The notes: a model not told the origin generated them from the letters alone. DNA of 16,022 nucleotides from Bdellovibrionota bacterium (GCA_030836365.1 JAURQB010000118.1:1-16022), one strand, 5' to 3'. Counted from the first letter of the stretch, positions 1 through 8,588 are shown. Translations and numbers: made by a program.

Positions 1-737
1 ATTTCTTTTTTGAATACTTCACGAACTTCGGCGTTTGTTCTCTTTTTTAGACCGAGTTTGACATAAATGTCATTGGCCGAACCTTTTGAGTTACCAAAAA
101 CGTTCATCACCCTTGGCCACCATAGGTTTAGGCGCTCTTGAAGAAATTCTTTTCTCTGTGGATCTTGAGAAAGTCTCTTGACCCACTTATCTCCGTGGGC
201 GATGTGCATCACTTCTTCTTTATAAATGCTTCCAATTCCTTCTTTCCAAGGAATGTAGCTTGAGTGAAGTGTGTCCTCTAATTGGTGTCCCGCTGCGCGG
301 TCCATAAGGAAGTTAAAAAGAACAAAATCTTCCCAATATTTTATTTGGTAATAAAAAATATTCACACGAAAATCATCTTTCGCGCGCGTAAAACCAATAT
401 TGGTTTCATCTTCTTCTAGCTTGTAGCCAAGATCAACTTTTGTAATATGAGTTTCAGGATCTTGTCCTAGGCCTTTTAGAATTCTATACACAACTGAAGC
501 GTGTCTCATTTCGTCTTTGACAATTTGGGCAACAAGAACTTTTCCTTGAACCGTTGGAGCTTTTTCAATCCACGGCGCGTATCCAAGAGCTCCCGAGTAT
601 TCAGAGTCTCCTTGCATCCATAAAAGGTTCAATAGTTTAGAGCGGTAGAGCTCAGGTAGTTCATCACCTTCATTAAACGTTTTACCATTTTTGATGTCTT
701 CAAAAAGTTGTAGATCTTCTTGTGTGTAATCACTCAT
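1..737 (-). CDS. paaA: 1,2-phenylacetyl-CoA epoxygenase subunit A-like protein (partial, C-terminus outside window)
   Basis: The 245 visible codons read without a stop to the window edge. The family is the ferritin-like diiron oxygenase subunit that epoxidises the ring of phenylacetyl-CoA in the cytoplasm, acting with PaaB, PaaC and PaaE. Visible likely metal-ligand motifs are a Glu in SEYSG (E46), ExxH in KDEMRHA (E76, H79), a mid-protein Glu/Asp region (WEDF, E136) and a second ExxH in KEEVMH (E175, H178). The spacing matches E. coli PaaA, and so do the segments around APT (residues 60-62) and LWWPRVMNVFG (205-215). It lies 13 bp after paaG on the same strand, with an AGGAG site 6 bases before the chosen ATG. 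The N-terminus and the 100-130 region differ from enterobacterial PaaA, so a PaaA paralogue is possible. PaaB, C and E are not in the window. Confidence 0.78.
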   Translation of the reverse strand, partial: MSDYTQEDLQLFEDIKNGKTFNEGDELPELYRSKLLNLLWMQGDSEYSGALGYAPWIEKAPTVQGKVLVAQIVKDEMRHASVVYRILKGLGQDPETHITKVDLGYKLEEDETNIGFTRAKDDFRVNIFYYQIKYWEDFVLFNFLMDRAAGHQLEDTLHSSYIPWKEGIGSIYKEEVMHIAHGDKWVKRLSQDPQRKEFLQERLNLWWPRVMNVFGNSKGSANDIYVKLGLKKRTNAEVREVFKKE

Positions 738-750
738 TCATCACTCCTAT

Positions 751-1536
751 TTATTGTCCTCTAAACTCAGGTTTGCGTTTTTCAAAAAAGGCTTTTAAGC
801 CTTCTTGATAGTCTGCGCTTGAGCCTAGAAATCCTTGGGATTCTGTTTCTCTTTCCATAACATACTGAAAAGATTGATCCAAGGCGTCTCTCACATTTTG
901 TTTGATTATTTTAATACTTAACGGGGCCATTTTTGAAACTTTTTTCGCTAAGTCGAGGCTTTGTTGCATGTAATTTTGGCTACTTCCGTTAGCAAGCCCT
1001 AATTTGACCGCTTCGTCGGCCTGAATCGGTATATTTTCGATAAAAAAGCTCATGGTGCGCTGGCGCCCGAGTGCCTTTGTGATGGAGAAGGTTCCACCTG
1101 CATCTGGGCATAATCCGATCTTCGAAAATCCACTCATGAGGTAGGCTTCGGGGTGAAGGTAAATAAAATCGCAGGCCAGTGCAATGCTGAGTCCGGCACC
1201 CACGGCCATTCCATTGATGGCGCCAATAACAATTTTTTTATTGGCTCTAACGGCGTTCACCAGTGGATTCCATTCTTCTTGAAGCGTAACGGTAAGATTC
1301 ACTTTCGCTTCATCCGCTTTCACGGTGCGATCATTTAAATCTTGTCCGGTGCAAAATGCTTTACCTTGTGCGGTGAGGATGATGACTTTAACTTCCTCTG
1401 ATTCACTGGCGTGATTAAGTGTCTCAATCAGCTCTAATTTAGTGTCCCTGTTAAGGGCATTGTAAACTTTTTCGCGATTTAAATCGATGGTGAGAATGCC
1501 ATCGGATAAATCTGCTTTGATCAATTTTGTTTCCAT
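751..1536 (-). CDS. paaG: 2-(1,2-epoxy-1,2-dihydrophenyl)acetyl-CoA isomerase, enoyl-CoA hydratase family
   Basis: This 261-residue crotonase-fold protein has the usual family length. PaaG isomerises the ring 1,2-epoxide of phenylacetyl-CoA to the oxepin form, the step right after PaaABCE, in the cytoplasm. GQDLNDR (residues 64-70) is shared with E. coli PaaG and is not general for crotonases. The oxyanion-hole region NGMAVGAG is at 108-115. PDAGGT (144-149) supplies the Asp (D145) that aligns with the catalytic Asp of PaaG. The C-terminal SADYQEGLKAF (240-250) also aligns with E. coli PaaG. It sits between hppD (10 bp upstream) and paaA (13 bp downstream), so one transcript is likely. An AGGA site lies ahead of the ATG. 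Another enoyl-CoA hydratase function is possible but less likely. Confidence 0.88.
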   Translation of the reverse strand: METKLIKADLSDGILTIDLNREKVYNALNRDTKLELIETLNHASESEEVKVIILTAQGKAFCTGQDLNDRTVKADEAKVNLTVTLQEEWNPLVNAVRANKKIVIGAINGMAVGAGLSIALACDFIYLHPEAYLMSGFSKIGLCPDAGGTFSITKALGRQRTMSFFIENIPIQADEAVKLGLANGSSQNYMQQSLDLAKKVSKMAPLSIKIIKQNVRDALDQSFQYVMERETESQGFLGSSADYQEGLKAFFEKRKPEFRGQ

Positions 1537-1546
1537 TATTTTTTTC

Positions 1547-2614
1547 CTATTTTAAGTAGCCACGTTGCATTTGATCCCGCTCGATGGCATCAAAAAGTGC
1601 TTGAAAATTTCCTTCACCAAAGCCCATATTATTTTTTCGCTGAATGATTTCAAAAAACAGTGGCCCCACATAAGTGTCGGTAAAAATTTGAAGTAAATAT
1701 CCATCAGGATCACCGTCAACGAGAATTTGATTTTCTTCAAGCGTTGGAATATCTTCAGTGATGGTGAAGTCTCTTTTTGGGATGTCCTCGTAATAAGTGT
1801 GAGGGATATCAAGAAATTTAATCCCTCGAGAGCGAAGTTCACTGACGGTCGAAATTATATTTGGCGTCATCAGGGCGATATGTTGTACTCCGGGGCCGTT
1901 GTGGCGCTCAAGAAATTCTTCAATTTGTCCTTGGCCGTCGTCTTTATCAGGTTCATTAATAGGAATAATAATATTGCCATCGTGAGACTGCACAACTTTA
2001 GATTCAAGTCCGGTTTTTTTCCCTTTGATGTCAAAGTACCTGGTCACGGTAAAGCCATAAACGCGCTCATAAAATTCCACCCATTGCTCAAGTTGTCCCC
2101 GAGGAACGTTATTAGTGAGGTGATCAATGCGGGCCGCTCTGGTGGTGAGTGCCATGCCCGTTGGTGGATCTATTTTTGTAAATCCAGGTCTCAACTGAGT
2201 ATTTGGCCGTTCCACAAATTCATTATAGACATCGCCAAAGCCTTGAATTGCCCCAGTGAAATACGTGCCATGCTCGTCTTCCATTTTTTGCATCGGTCTG
2301 ACAATTTGAGCGCCGCGATTGGCCGCTTCTTTTAGGGCGTGTTCGCAGTTTTCCACTTGGAAAGAAATAGTGGAAACACCTTCGCCATGCTTTCGTAAAT
2401 AGTCATGGGCGTAAGAGTCTTTTTTTGCATTAAGTAGAAATCGCACCTGGCCTTGGGAGATAAGGAGTTGATCATTTTTTTCATCGACTTCACTATTCAT
2501 AAAGCCGAATTTTTCCATGATGCCTTTGGTCGGCGTCGAGAGGGAGTCACAGCAAAACTCTAAGTGGTCAATACATTTAATTCCGAGGGGATTTGCGGAG
2601 GAAATAGTTGTCAT
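1547..2614 (-). CDS. hppD: 4-hydroxyphenylpyruvate dioxygenase
   Basis: The 355-residue protein has two vicinal-oxygen-chelate domains, the normal bacterial HPPD length. The enzyme is a cytoplasmic Fe(II) dioxygenase that converts 4-hydroxyphenylpyruvate to homogentisate in tyrosine breakdown. The expected iron ligands are all present: H165 in RIDHLTNNV, H245 in VQHIALMT and E322 in FFEIIQRK. The diagnostic C-terminal segment GFGEGNFQALF (331-341) is intact, followed by the closing helix. It is the first gene of the minus-strand run hppD-paaG-paaA and is divergent from the arylpyruvate oxidoreductase at 2801, which uses the same class of substrates. Homogentisate dioxygenase and the later enzymes are not in the window. 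Confidence 0.95.
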   Translation of the reverse strand: MTTISSANPLGIKCIDHLEFCCDSLSTPTKGIMEKFGFMNSEVDEKNDQLLISQGQVRFLLNAKKDSYAHDYLRKHGEGVSTISFQVENCEHALKEAANRGAQIVRPMQKMEDEHGTYFTGAIQGFGDVYNEFVERPNTQLRPGFTKIDPPTGMALTTRAARIDHLTNNVPRGQLEQWVEFYERVYGFTVTRYFDIKGKKTGLESKVVQSHDGNIIIPINEPDKDDGQGQIEEFLERHNGPGVQHIALMTPNIISTVSELRSRGIKFLDIPHTYYEDIPKRDFTITEDIPTLEENQILVDGDPDGYLLQIFTDTYVGPLFFEIIQRKNNMGFGEGNFQALFDAIERDQMQRGYLK

Positions 2615-2683
2615 TCGCAGGTCCTTTTTTGGTCAGTCTAAAATTTTGTTTATATTGAAGGATAAACTTTATTCAGACAAGTA

Positions 2684-2711
2684 TTGATCGCGCGTCAAAG
2701 AGGAATATTAT
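2684..2711 (+). promoter_or_regulatory. Candidate sigma-70 promoter for the indolepyruvate oxidoreductase operon
   Basis: TTGATC (2684-2689) and TATTAT (2706-2711) are separated by 16 bases and lie about 90 bp before the ATG at 2801. TTGA and TCAA half-sites (2684-2687 and 2695-2698) flank a CGCGCG core and could form a short operator over the -35. Transcription would start near 2718, just ahead of the leader hairpins. No similarly good promoter was found for hppD in the opposite direction, although the same 186-bp region must serve it. Confidence 0.4.
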
Positions 2712-2723
2712 TGGTGATATGAG

Positions 2724-2754
2724 GGAAGACAACTGGTCTTCTGGGTGAGAAGCC
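2724..2754 (+). promoter_or_regulatory. Two overlapping, mutually exclusive leader hairpins
   Basis: Hairpin A pairs GAAGAC (2725-2730) with GTCTTC (2736-2741) around a 5-base loop, plus a possible G-U pair outside it. Hairpin B pairs CTTCT (2738-2742) with AGAAG (2748-2752) around GGGTG, and extends by GG (2735-2736) pairing with CC (2753-2754) across one bulged T. Both use 2736-2742, so only one can form at a time. No T-run follows, so this is not a simple terminator. It matches no riboswitch class I recognise. It could instead be a DNA operator. Confidence 0.35.
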
Positions 2755-2800
2755 GATATATTTAGAGCTAATCAAAATTTACAAATTCTTTGGATATACC

Positions 2801-5800
2801 ATGAGCGAAAATAGAATAATGTCGGGAAATGAATTAATCGTACGCGGTGGTCTTGAGGCCGGTTATGGCCTCTACACTGGCTACCCAGGTTCTCCTTTGG
2901 CGGATTATTTTAACCTTCTTTATGAAAAGAAAAATGAGATAGAAAATATTGGCGCTCGAGTTGTTATTGGTAACTCCGAGGCCAATGCAGCCGCGATGGC
3001 CTCTGGCGCTAAACAGGCCGGGCAAAATGTGTGTGTGGCCATGAAGTCCATGGGACTGCATGTGGCCAGTGATGCTCTCAGTGTTGGGAACTTTGCCGAT
3101 CCTGGAAAAAAATCAATTGATCCAAAAACGGGGAACGAAATTTCTCCTGGCGTCGTGATCGTGGTGGGTGATGATCCGTGGTCACAATCAACATCGACAC
3201 CGGCAGATTCCCGTTTTTTATTTAAACATCTACACATTCCTTTTTTAGAGCCTTCTACACCACAAGAATTAAAAGACTGGATGCAAACGGCATTAGAAAT
3301 TTCCCAGCACTCTAGCGTTTATCAAGGAGTTATTCTCAACACCTTTATGGCCGAGGGAGGAGGACGAGTAGAGCTGGGTGAAGTTAAAACTCTCTCCAAA
3401 GAATTGATTGATCTTAATCCTAATGAATTTGATCTATCGAAAAATGTGATGGTGCCACCAAACAGTTTAAAAGCAGACGGGAGAATGCTTAATGAGCGCT
3501 TTCCAAAAACGATAGAAAAAATAAACGCTCTTCAATTGGATCAAATTTTTGGTAACAGCGAAGCTAAAGTTGGAATTATTAGTAGCGGTGTGGTTTTTGA
3601 GTCGGTCAAAGAAGTTTTAGAAAAAGATAATCTTCTTGATCACACATCACTTTATAAAGTTGCTTGCAGTTATCCTCTTAGTGATGACAGATTACCTATG
3701 TGGCTTGCTGATAAAGAAATGGTTATTGTGATCGAGGAAAAAAGAGCGTTTTTAGAAACAGAGTTACGCCATCTCGTTAATGATAAAAATATTCGTTGCA
3801 AAATTTGGGGCAAAAAATTTGACGAAGGTGCGGATGGTTTTCCTTCTCATGGCGGTATCAATGTTGAAATCATCAGAGATAAATTAAAAGTTGCTTTTGA
3901 GTTAATTCATTTTAGTGGGGAGGTTTGTCAGAAATCCATTTTGGCCAACGTGGCGGGAGTTCCGATGCGACTTCCGACGTTTTGTCCCGGTTGTCCTCAT
4001 CGAGAAACGCTGAGCATTCTAAAAGAGATTCGTCAGGATTTAGAAAAAAAAGGAATTAATCTGATTACTCACGGGGATGTTGGGTGCTATTCACTTTCTT
4101 TTTTAGAGCCATTTAAAGAGATGCATAATTTATCGGCGATGGGACAAGGTGGAGCGCTTGGCGCCGGAGTTGATCTATTTACGAAAAATCCTAGTGTCGT
4201 TTTAATGGGTGACTCAACTTTTTTTCATAGTGGACTGACTGATATTTCTAATAGCGTCCAAACGGGACACAATATTACTTATATTCTTCTTGATAATGAC
4301 AATACGGCGATGACCGGCCATCAAATGACTCCGGCCAGTGGTGTGAGCGTTGAAGGGAAAACGAGGCCACGCCAAAAAATGGTAGAGGTGGTAAAAACTC
4401 TTGGGGTGGATCAAGCGTTTGAGGTCAATCCAAGTGATCGCTATTTTTATAAAAATGAGCTTACTCAAACGATTCAAAAGCCTGGAGTTAAAGTCATCGT
4501 TTCCAATAAAGAATGTGGACTTACTTTTCATGGCCGCCAAAAAAAGCAAGAGCGAAGTCTACTTAAAAAGGGAACGGTAAAATCAAAAACATTTTTTCAA
4601 ATCAATAGTGATTTGTGCGAGAACTGTCACGCTTGTGTGGAGATGACTGGTTGTCCTGGACTAACAAAGACGAGTGATGCTTATGGGGACAAAATTATGA
4701 TTGATCCTCAAATATGTGTGGCCGATAGTTACTGCACAAAAATTAAGGCGTGCCCAAGCTTTGAGGAAGTGACCGTTTTTAATTATCATCCGACAAAATA
4801 TCAAAACCAAGGCCGAGATGTTGATTTAACAAATATCCCAGAAGTGGATACGATTAACCTCGCTGACATCAAAGATGGGCGGCAAACCTGGCGCGCGGTT
4901 GTTACGGGGGTCGGTGGTAGTGGTGTAACGACGATTAGTCGTATTCTCGCGGAAGCGGCGAGAGACTTGAGTGCCGAATTTGATTTTAAATTCATGGATC
5001 AAAAAGGTTTGGCGCAACGAAACGGTCGAGTGACAGGCCATTTGGCACTTCATGGCAGAGGAACTTCGGCCGCAACGGTCACACCTTTAGGAGAAGCGGA
5101 TTTGCTCATTTCTCCAGACCTATTAGATGGTTCACAGGCCATTAATTATCTTCACACGGAAAAGGGGAAGGCAATTGTCGGTGATGATTTTCAAATTCCG
5201 TTGAGTTTTATTTTAGATAAATCGGCACCTTCACGAGCTGAGCTTAAAGAAAAAATATCAGAAAAGAAATTGGTCGAACTTGTAAATTTAAAGCAAACGG
5301 CAATAAATGCTTTTGGAAAATCCGTGTACGCGAATGCGATGGCGTTAGGGGTCGCTTATCAGCGAGAACAATTGCCATTTAATTTAGAACAAATGCTGGC
5401 AGCGTTTGATCGAGGCGTCGCAAAAGCCGAAGTGGAAAATAATATTAAAGCATTTCATCTCGGGCGTTTACTGATTAATGATCCTGAAAATATTTTATTT
5501 TCGACGCAGGAATCAATAGTTGATCTTTCTCGCTATGAAAAAAGTCTGGTGGACTCTTTTCCTTTCTTTAAATCAACAGATGTGATGGTGAAGTTTTTCC
5601 ATCAATCAGTGAAGCGACTACAGGGGTATTTCCCGCACGTTCATGCTGCCCATATATATCAATATATACATGATATTTTTATTTATGATCGGGGAAAGTA
5701 TATTGAGGATTTTTTAAAAAATGCAGGTGAGCTTGCGTGCTCATCACGAACTGATGATGAGAAAACAATTGCTCTTCGTGTTCTCGCAAAAACATATTTT

Positions 5801-6178
5801 GTTAAAGATGAAGTTTATTGCTCTCATCAAATGATCTCTCCCATTAAAAATAGCAGAGACCTTAGCTCTTGGAATAAGTTAGGCAAGGGATTTAAAATCA
5901 CGCGCATTAATCGCCCCCACTTTGACGTGTTTGGGCAAGGGATAGAGTTTGATTTTAGTCCATCAACTTGGATGCTCAAACTAATGCGCCACTTTCGTCT
6001 TCTGAGATTACTGCTTCCCATGTGGCATCATCGTGAGCGGCAAATTGCCAAAGAAGTTAGAGCTCGCGTGATGGATTTAATCAATAGTGAAGATAGCTTT
6101 TTGAGTGAGATCTCAAAACTTGATCAAATTAACGGCTACCGAGAAGTAAGGTATGAAAAGTCTGAGGCGCTTTTATGA
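2801..6178 (+). CDS. Indolepyruvate:ferredoxin oxidoreductase, fused alpha/beta (long) form
   Basis: This 1125-residue thiamine-diphosphate iron-sulfur enzyme decarboxylates indolepyruvate, phenylpyruvate or 4-hydroxyphenylpyruvate to arylacetyl-CoA and reduces ferredoxin. Domains in order: pyruvate-oxidoreductase-type N-terminal domain (about 5-200, with TGYPGSPL at 26-33), transketolase-C-like domain (about 250-370), TPP-binding domain with CPGCPHRE (395-402), GDVGCYS (425-431) and GDSTFFHSG (470-478), a ferredoxin-like cysteine segment (C606, C609, C612, C618, C639, C645, C651), then the IorB-type gamma domain from about 697 (VTGVGGSGVTT at 701-711, MDQKGLAQRNG at 732-742) and a long C-terminal region typical of the fused form. 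The Shine-Dalgarno sequence is weak (GGA at 2792-2794). Its ATGA overlaps the next gene by 4 bases. Next to Paa and HPPD genes, an arylpyruvate substrate is more likely than a branched-chain one. Confidence 0.92.
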   Translation: MSENRIMSGNELIVRGGLEAGYGLYTGYPGSPLADYFNLLYEKKNEIENIGARVVIGNSEANAAAMASGAKQAGQNVCVAMKSMGLHVASDALSVGNFADPGKKSIDPKTGNEISPGVVIVVGDDPWSQSTSTPADSRFLFKHLHIPFLEPSTPQELKDWMQTALEISQHSSVYQGVILNTFMAEGGGRVELGEVKTLSKELIDLNPNEFDLSKNVMVPPNSLKADGRMLNERFPKTIEKINALQLDQIFGNSEAKVGIISSGVVFESVKEVLEKDNLLDHTSLYKVACSYPLSDDRLPMWLADKEMVIVIEEKRAFLETELRHLVNDKNIRCKIWGKKFDEGADGFPSHGGINVEIIRDKLKVAFELIHFSGEVCQKSILANVAGVPMRLPTFCPGCPHRETLSILKEIRQDLEKKGINLITHGDVGCYSLSFLEPFKEMHNLSAMGQGGALGAGVDLFTKNPSVVLMGDSTFFHSGLTDISNSVQTGHNITYILLDNDNTAMTGHQMTPASGVSVEGKTRPRQKMVEVVKTLGVDQAFEVNPSDRYFYKNELTQTIQKPGVKVIVSNKECGLTFHGRQKKQERSLLKKGTVKSKTFFQINSDLCENCHACVEMTGCPGLTKTSDAYGDKIMIDPQICVADSYCTKIKACPSFEEVTVFNYHPTKYQNQGRDVDLTNIPEVDTINLADIKDGRQTWRAVVTGVGGSGVTTISRILAEAARDLSAEFDFKFMDQKGLAQRNGRVTGHLALHGRGTSAATVTPLGEADLLISPDLLDGSQAINYLHTEKGKAIVGDDFQIPLSFILDKSAPSRAELKEKISEKKLVELVNLKQTAINAFGKSVYANAMALGVAYQREQLPFNLEQMLAAFDRGVAKAEVENNIKAFHLGRLLINDPENILFSTQESIVDLSRYEKSLVDSFPFFKSTDVMVKFFHQSVKRLQGYFPHVHAAHIYQYIHDIFIYDRGKYIEDFLKNAGELACSSRTDDEKTIALRVLAKTYFVKDEVYCSHQMISPIKNSRDLSSWNKLGKGFKITRINRPHFDVFGQGIEFDFSPSTWMLKLMRHFRLLRLLLPMWHHRERQIAKEVRARVMDLINSEDSFLSEISKLDQINGYREVRYEKSEALL

Positions 6179-7515
6179 GTAAAATCAGGCAAAGTGTCAT
6201 GGGTGTTCTCTGCGTTGGCGAAGAGTACTTATTTATTAAAAGGCAAAACTATCTAAATGTTTTTCCTGGATACACTTCATTTCCAGGAGGAAAAGTTGAG
6301 AGAGATGATGATTGCAGCCCGCCTGCGATGTTATCTGAATTTTCTGCTGACCTCATTGAATGTTTGCGACGAGAGCTCATGGAGGAAATTTCTTTTGATC
6401 TCTTTGCAGCGATTGAAAATGGTGAAGTAAAAAAAGTGCTGGAGCTTGGAAAAGTAATTACTCCGGATTTTAATCCGGCCAGGTTTGAGAATTTTTATTT
6501 TAAAATTGAGCTTCGAACAAAACCCCCCATTGATTTTGATCAAAATGAAATTGCGTCGATTTCCTGGGGGAGTGCGAAGAGTATTTATGAGCGTTATCAT
6601 CAAGATGAAATTCTCATTGTGCCACCGATGAAAAAACTTATTGATGGATTGACTGAAAATAAGCCTCTTCCGCTTAACTTAGACCTTCAATATGACAGTC
6701 AATCTGAAGTTCCGGCGATTAATCCGGTGAGTTCGGTTATTCAACTCCTTCCTTTAAGTAATACGTTTCCTCCGGCCAAACGAACCAATTGTTTTGTGAT
6801 TGGGGAGAAGCCGCAGCGAATAGTGGCGATTGACCCCTCTCCATGTGACGAGAATGAATACAAAAAATTTAAAAAGACGATTTCTAAATATCCCATAAAT
6901 TTTATTTTTCTTACGCATCATCACCCTGATCATCATGAGTTTTCTACTAAGCTCGCGCGTGAAATGGGGCTTCCAATGGGAATGTCCAAAGATAGTCATG
7001 AGCGAATTAAGAGTGAGTTTGGAGAAAATTATTTTGAGGGAATTTATCTTTCTTTTTTCAAAGAAGGTGACGTTCTCACCACGTGTAATGGAGAAGACGT
7101 CATTATTTACGAGACGCCCGGCCATGATGAGGGGCAACTTAGTCTGATTCCGACATCAAAAAAATGGGCGATTCTAAGTGATCTTTTTCAGTCTATTGGA
7201 ACGGTGGTCATTGGAGCGCCAGAAGGTGATATGAAAAAATATTTTGAGAGCATGCAACGGATGATTGATCTTTCGCCTCAGGTAATTTTCCCAAGCCACG
7301 GTATTGCTTTAGGGGGAGTGGATAAACTTCAAGTGACACTTGATCACCGCAAAGAGAGAGAACTTCAGGTGCTTGGTCTTTTTAATGAAGGGAAAACAGG
7401 GGATCAGATGCTCGCAATTATTTATGAGGGCGTTGATTCAAGACTGTTTCCCTATGCCAGAAAAACAATTAGTGCCCACTTAAAAAAATTAAAGGCCGAA
7501 GGTAAAATAAAATAA
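6175..7515 (+). CDS. Nudix / metallo-beta-lactamase / winged-helix fusion hydrolase
   Basis: The 446-residue protein has three recognisable parts. Residues 5-155 look like a Nudix hydrolase: FPGGKVE (36-42) and RRELMEE (65-71) form a Nudix box, stretched by roughly a dozen residues between the glycines and the REL. Residues 190-385 are a metallo-beta-lactamase fold with the metal motif HHHPDH (248-253), H317 in TPGHDEG, D336 in LSDLF and H375 in PSHG. Residues 388-446 resemble the winged-helix tail of LACTB2-type hydrolases. The start codon overlaps the oxidoreductase stop by 4 bases and the stop overlaps the next gene by 1 base, so translation is probably coupled. The substrate is unknown. 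A role in hydrolysing CoA-linked or nucleotide-linked by-products of arylpyruvate oxidation is only an inference. Confidence 0.85.
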   Translation: MSKIRQSVMGVLCVGEEYLFIKRQNYLNVFPGYTSFPGGKVERDDDCSPPAMLSEFSADLIECLRRELMEEISFDLFAAIENGEVKKVLELGKVITPDFNPARFENFYFKIELRTKPPIDFDQNEIASISWGSAKSIYERYHQDEILIVPPMKKLIDGLTENKPLPLNLDLQYDSQSEVPAINPVSSVIQLLPLSNTFPPAKRTNCFVIGEKPQRIVAIDPSPCDENEYKKFKKTISKYPINFIFLTHHHPDHHEFSTKLAREMGLPMGMSKDSHERIKSEFGENYFEGIYLSFFKEGDVLTTCNGEDVIIYETPGHDEGQLSLIPTSKKWAILSDLFQSIGTVVIGAPEGDMKKYFESMQRMIDLSPQVIFPSHGIALGGVDKLQVTLDHRKERELQVLGLFNEGKTGDQMLAIIYEGVDSRLFPYARKTISAHLKKLKAEGKIK

Positions 7516-8525
7516 TGAAATTTACTGTGTTAAACCAACTTCCTGATGGTTTTTTTTCTGCCCATCCAACCGAGCTTATTAATATCTTTGATGGCCCAAC
7601 GCTCGTTCATCTTGACTATGGCCGCGAGCAAACCATTTTCATCAGTGTGATGCTACATGGAAATGAGCATTCTGGTTTTTATGCGGTAAAAAAATATCTT
7701 GAACAATTACGAGAAAGAGATGAAAAACCGAACAGAAACATTTCTCTTCTTATTGGTAACGTGCAAGCCGCTGCCCAAAACGCGCGCTTTCTTGATGGGC
7801 AAAAAGATTTAAATAGAATTTGGTCTAATGGTGAGTCGCAAGAAGAATTATGGGCACAGAAAGTTTACGCTGAAATGCAGACAAAAAATCTGTTTGTAAC
7901 CTTAGATCTTCACAATAATACTGGGAAAAATCCCCATTACTGTGCTGTTACAAATCTTGATTCAAGCACTTTGCAGCTTGCCTCACTTTTTGATGGAAAT
8001 GTTCTCTATTTTTCTGATCCAAAAGAAGTTTTTTCCAATTATTTTTCAACCCTTTGCCCTTGTTTAACTGTTGAAGCAGGCCAAAGTGGTGACCCTGAGG
8101 GGATCGAAAAAACTGTATCGCTAATAAACAGGGTACAAGAAACAAATAAGTTAGATGATATTGGTGATATTTTAAGGATATTTCACGAAAAGAAAATTTT
8201 TGAATCATTTGGTAAAATTAAGATACCAAGAGAGTCTAGTATTAGCTTTTGCGATGAGAAAGCTGATTTTAATTTTTTACCTGAAATTGAGAATTTAAAT
8301 TTTAACTCTATTTCACCTGGATATGTTTTTGGGCGCGCTAATAATATCAAACAGCACCTCTTGGTGTTTGACTCGAATAATAATTCTATTTCTGGTAGCT
8401 ATTTTAAGTACGTCGGCAATGAGATTATTAGTATTGAGGAATTTTATCCGGCAATGATTACAACCAATGCAAAGATCGTTCACCAAGATTGCCTCTGTTA
8501 TCTGTTAAGAGAAATCGATTTGTAA
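7515..8525 (+). CDS. Aspartoacylase / succinylglutamate desuccinylase family zinc hydrolase
   Basis: The 336-residue cytoplasmic zinc carboxypeptidase-fold protein belongs to the AstE/AspA family, which removes acyl groups from N-acylated amino acids. Zinc ligands are visible as HGNE (H48, E51) and LDLHNNTG (H133). DLNRIW (98-103) is the usual substrate-binding motif, and E187 in TVEAGQSG fits the catalytic glutamate. The ATG overlaps the stop of the preceding Nudix/MBL gene by one base (TAATG). It is the last gene of the oxidoreductase operon. The acyl group is not known. An N-arylacetyl amino acid would suit the context but nothing in the sequence proves it. A second, broken copy of its 3' two-thirds lies at 11002-11726. 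Confidence 0.85.
   Translation: MKFTVLNQLPDGFFSAHPTELINIFDGPTLVHLDYGREQTIFISVMLHGNEHSGFYAVKKYLEQLRERDEKPNRNISLLIGNVQAAAQNARFLDGQKDLNRIWSNGESQEELWAQKVYAEMQTKNLFVTLDLHNNTGKNPHYCAVTNLDSSTLQLASLFDGNVLYFSDPKEVFSNYFSTLCPCLTVEAGQSGDPEGIEKTVSLINRVQETNKLDDIGDILRIFHEKKIFESFGKIKIPRESSISFCDEKADFNFLPEIENLNFNSISPGYVFGRANNIKQHLLVFDSNNNSISGSYFKYVGNEIISIEEFYPAMITTNAKIVHQDCLCYLLREIDL
7884..8525 (+). repeat. Direct-repeat arm 1, paired with 11086-11726
   Basis: The last 642 bp of the intact aspartoacylase gene align end to end with 641 bp at 11086-11726. By hand, 55 of the first 70 aligned residues are identical. Similarity may continue past the stop: TTGATT and TATAAT occur 41 and 58 bases after this stop, and 46 and 62 bases after the stop of the other copy. 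The repeats bracket the NeuD-like, HTTM and DCC genes. Confidence 0.85.
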
Positions 8526-8579
8526 TCATAAGCTTCATCTTTGGTCGTCATAATTATTTTATACGTTGATTGAAATAAT

Positions 8580-8588
8580 TGGTATAAT
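8580..8588 (+). promoter_or_regulatory. Extended -10 promoter for the NeuD-like/HTTM genes
   Basis: TGG followed by the consensus TATAAT forms an extended -10 element about 40 bp before the GTG at 8629. No good -35 lies 16-18 bases upstream. TTGATT at 8566-8571 is only 11 bases away, too close for a standard promoter, but an extended -10 can act without a -35. Confidence 0.45.

Noticed and set aside
1727..2335. A 202-codon open frame on the plus strand, antisense to hppD
   Set aside because: It lies wholly inside hppD, which has all its catalytic residues. The translation shows no recognisable domain and no ribosome site, so it is a mirror of biased codons.
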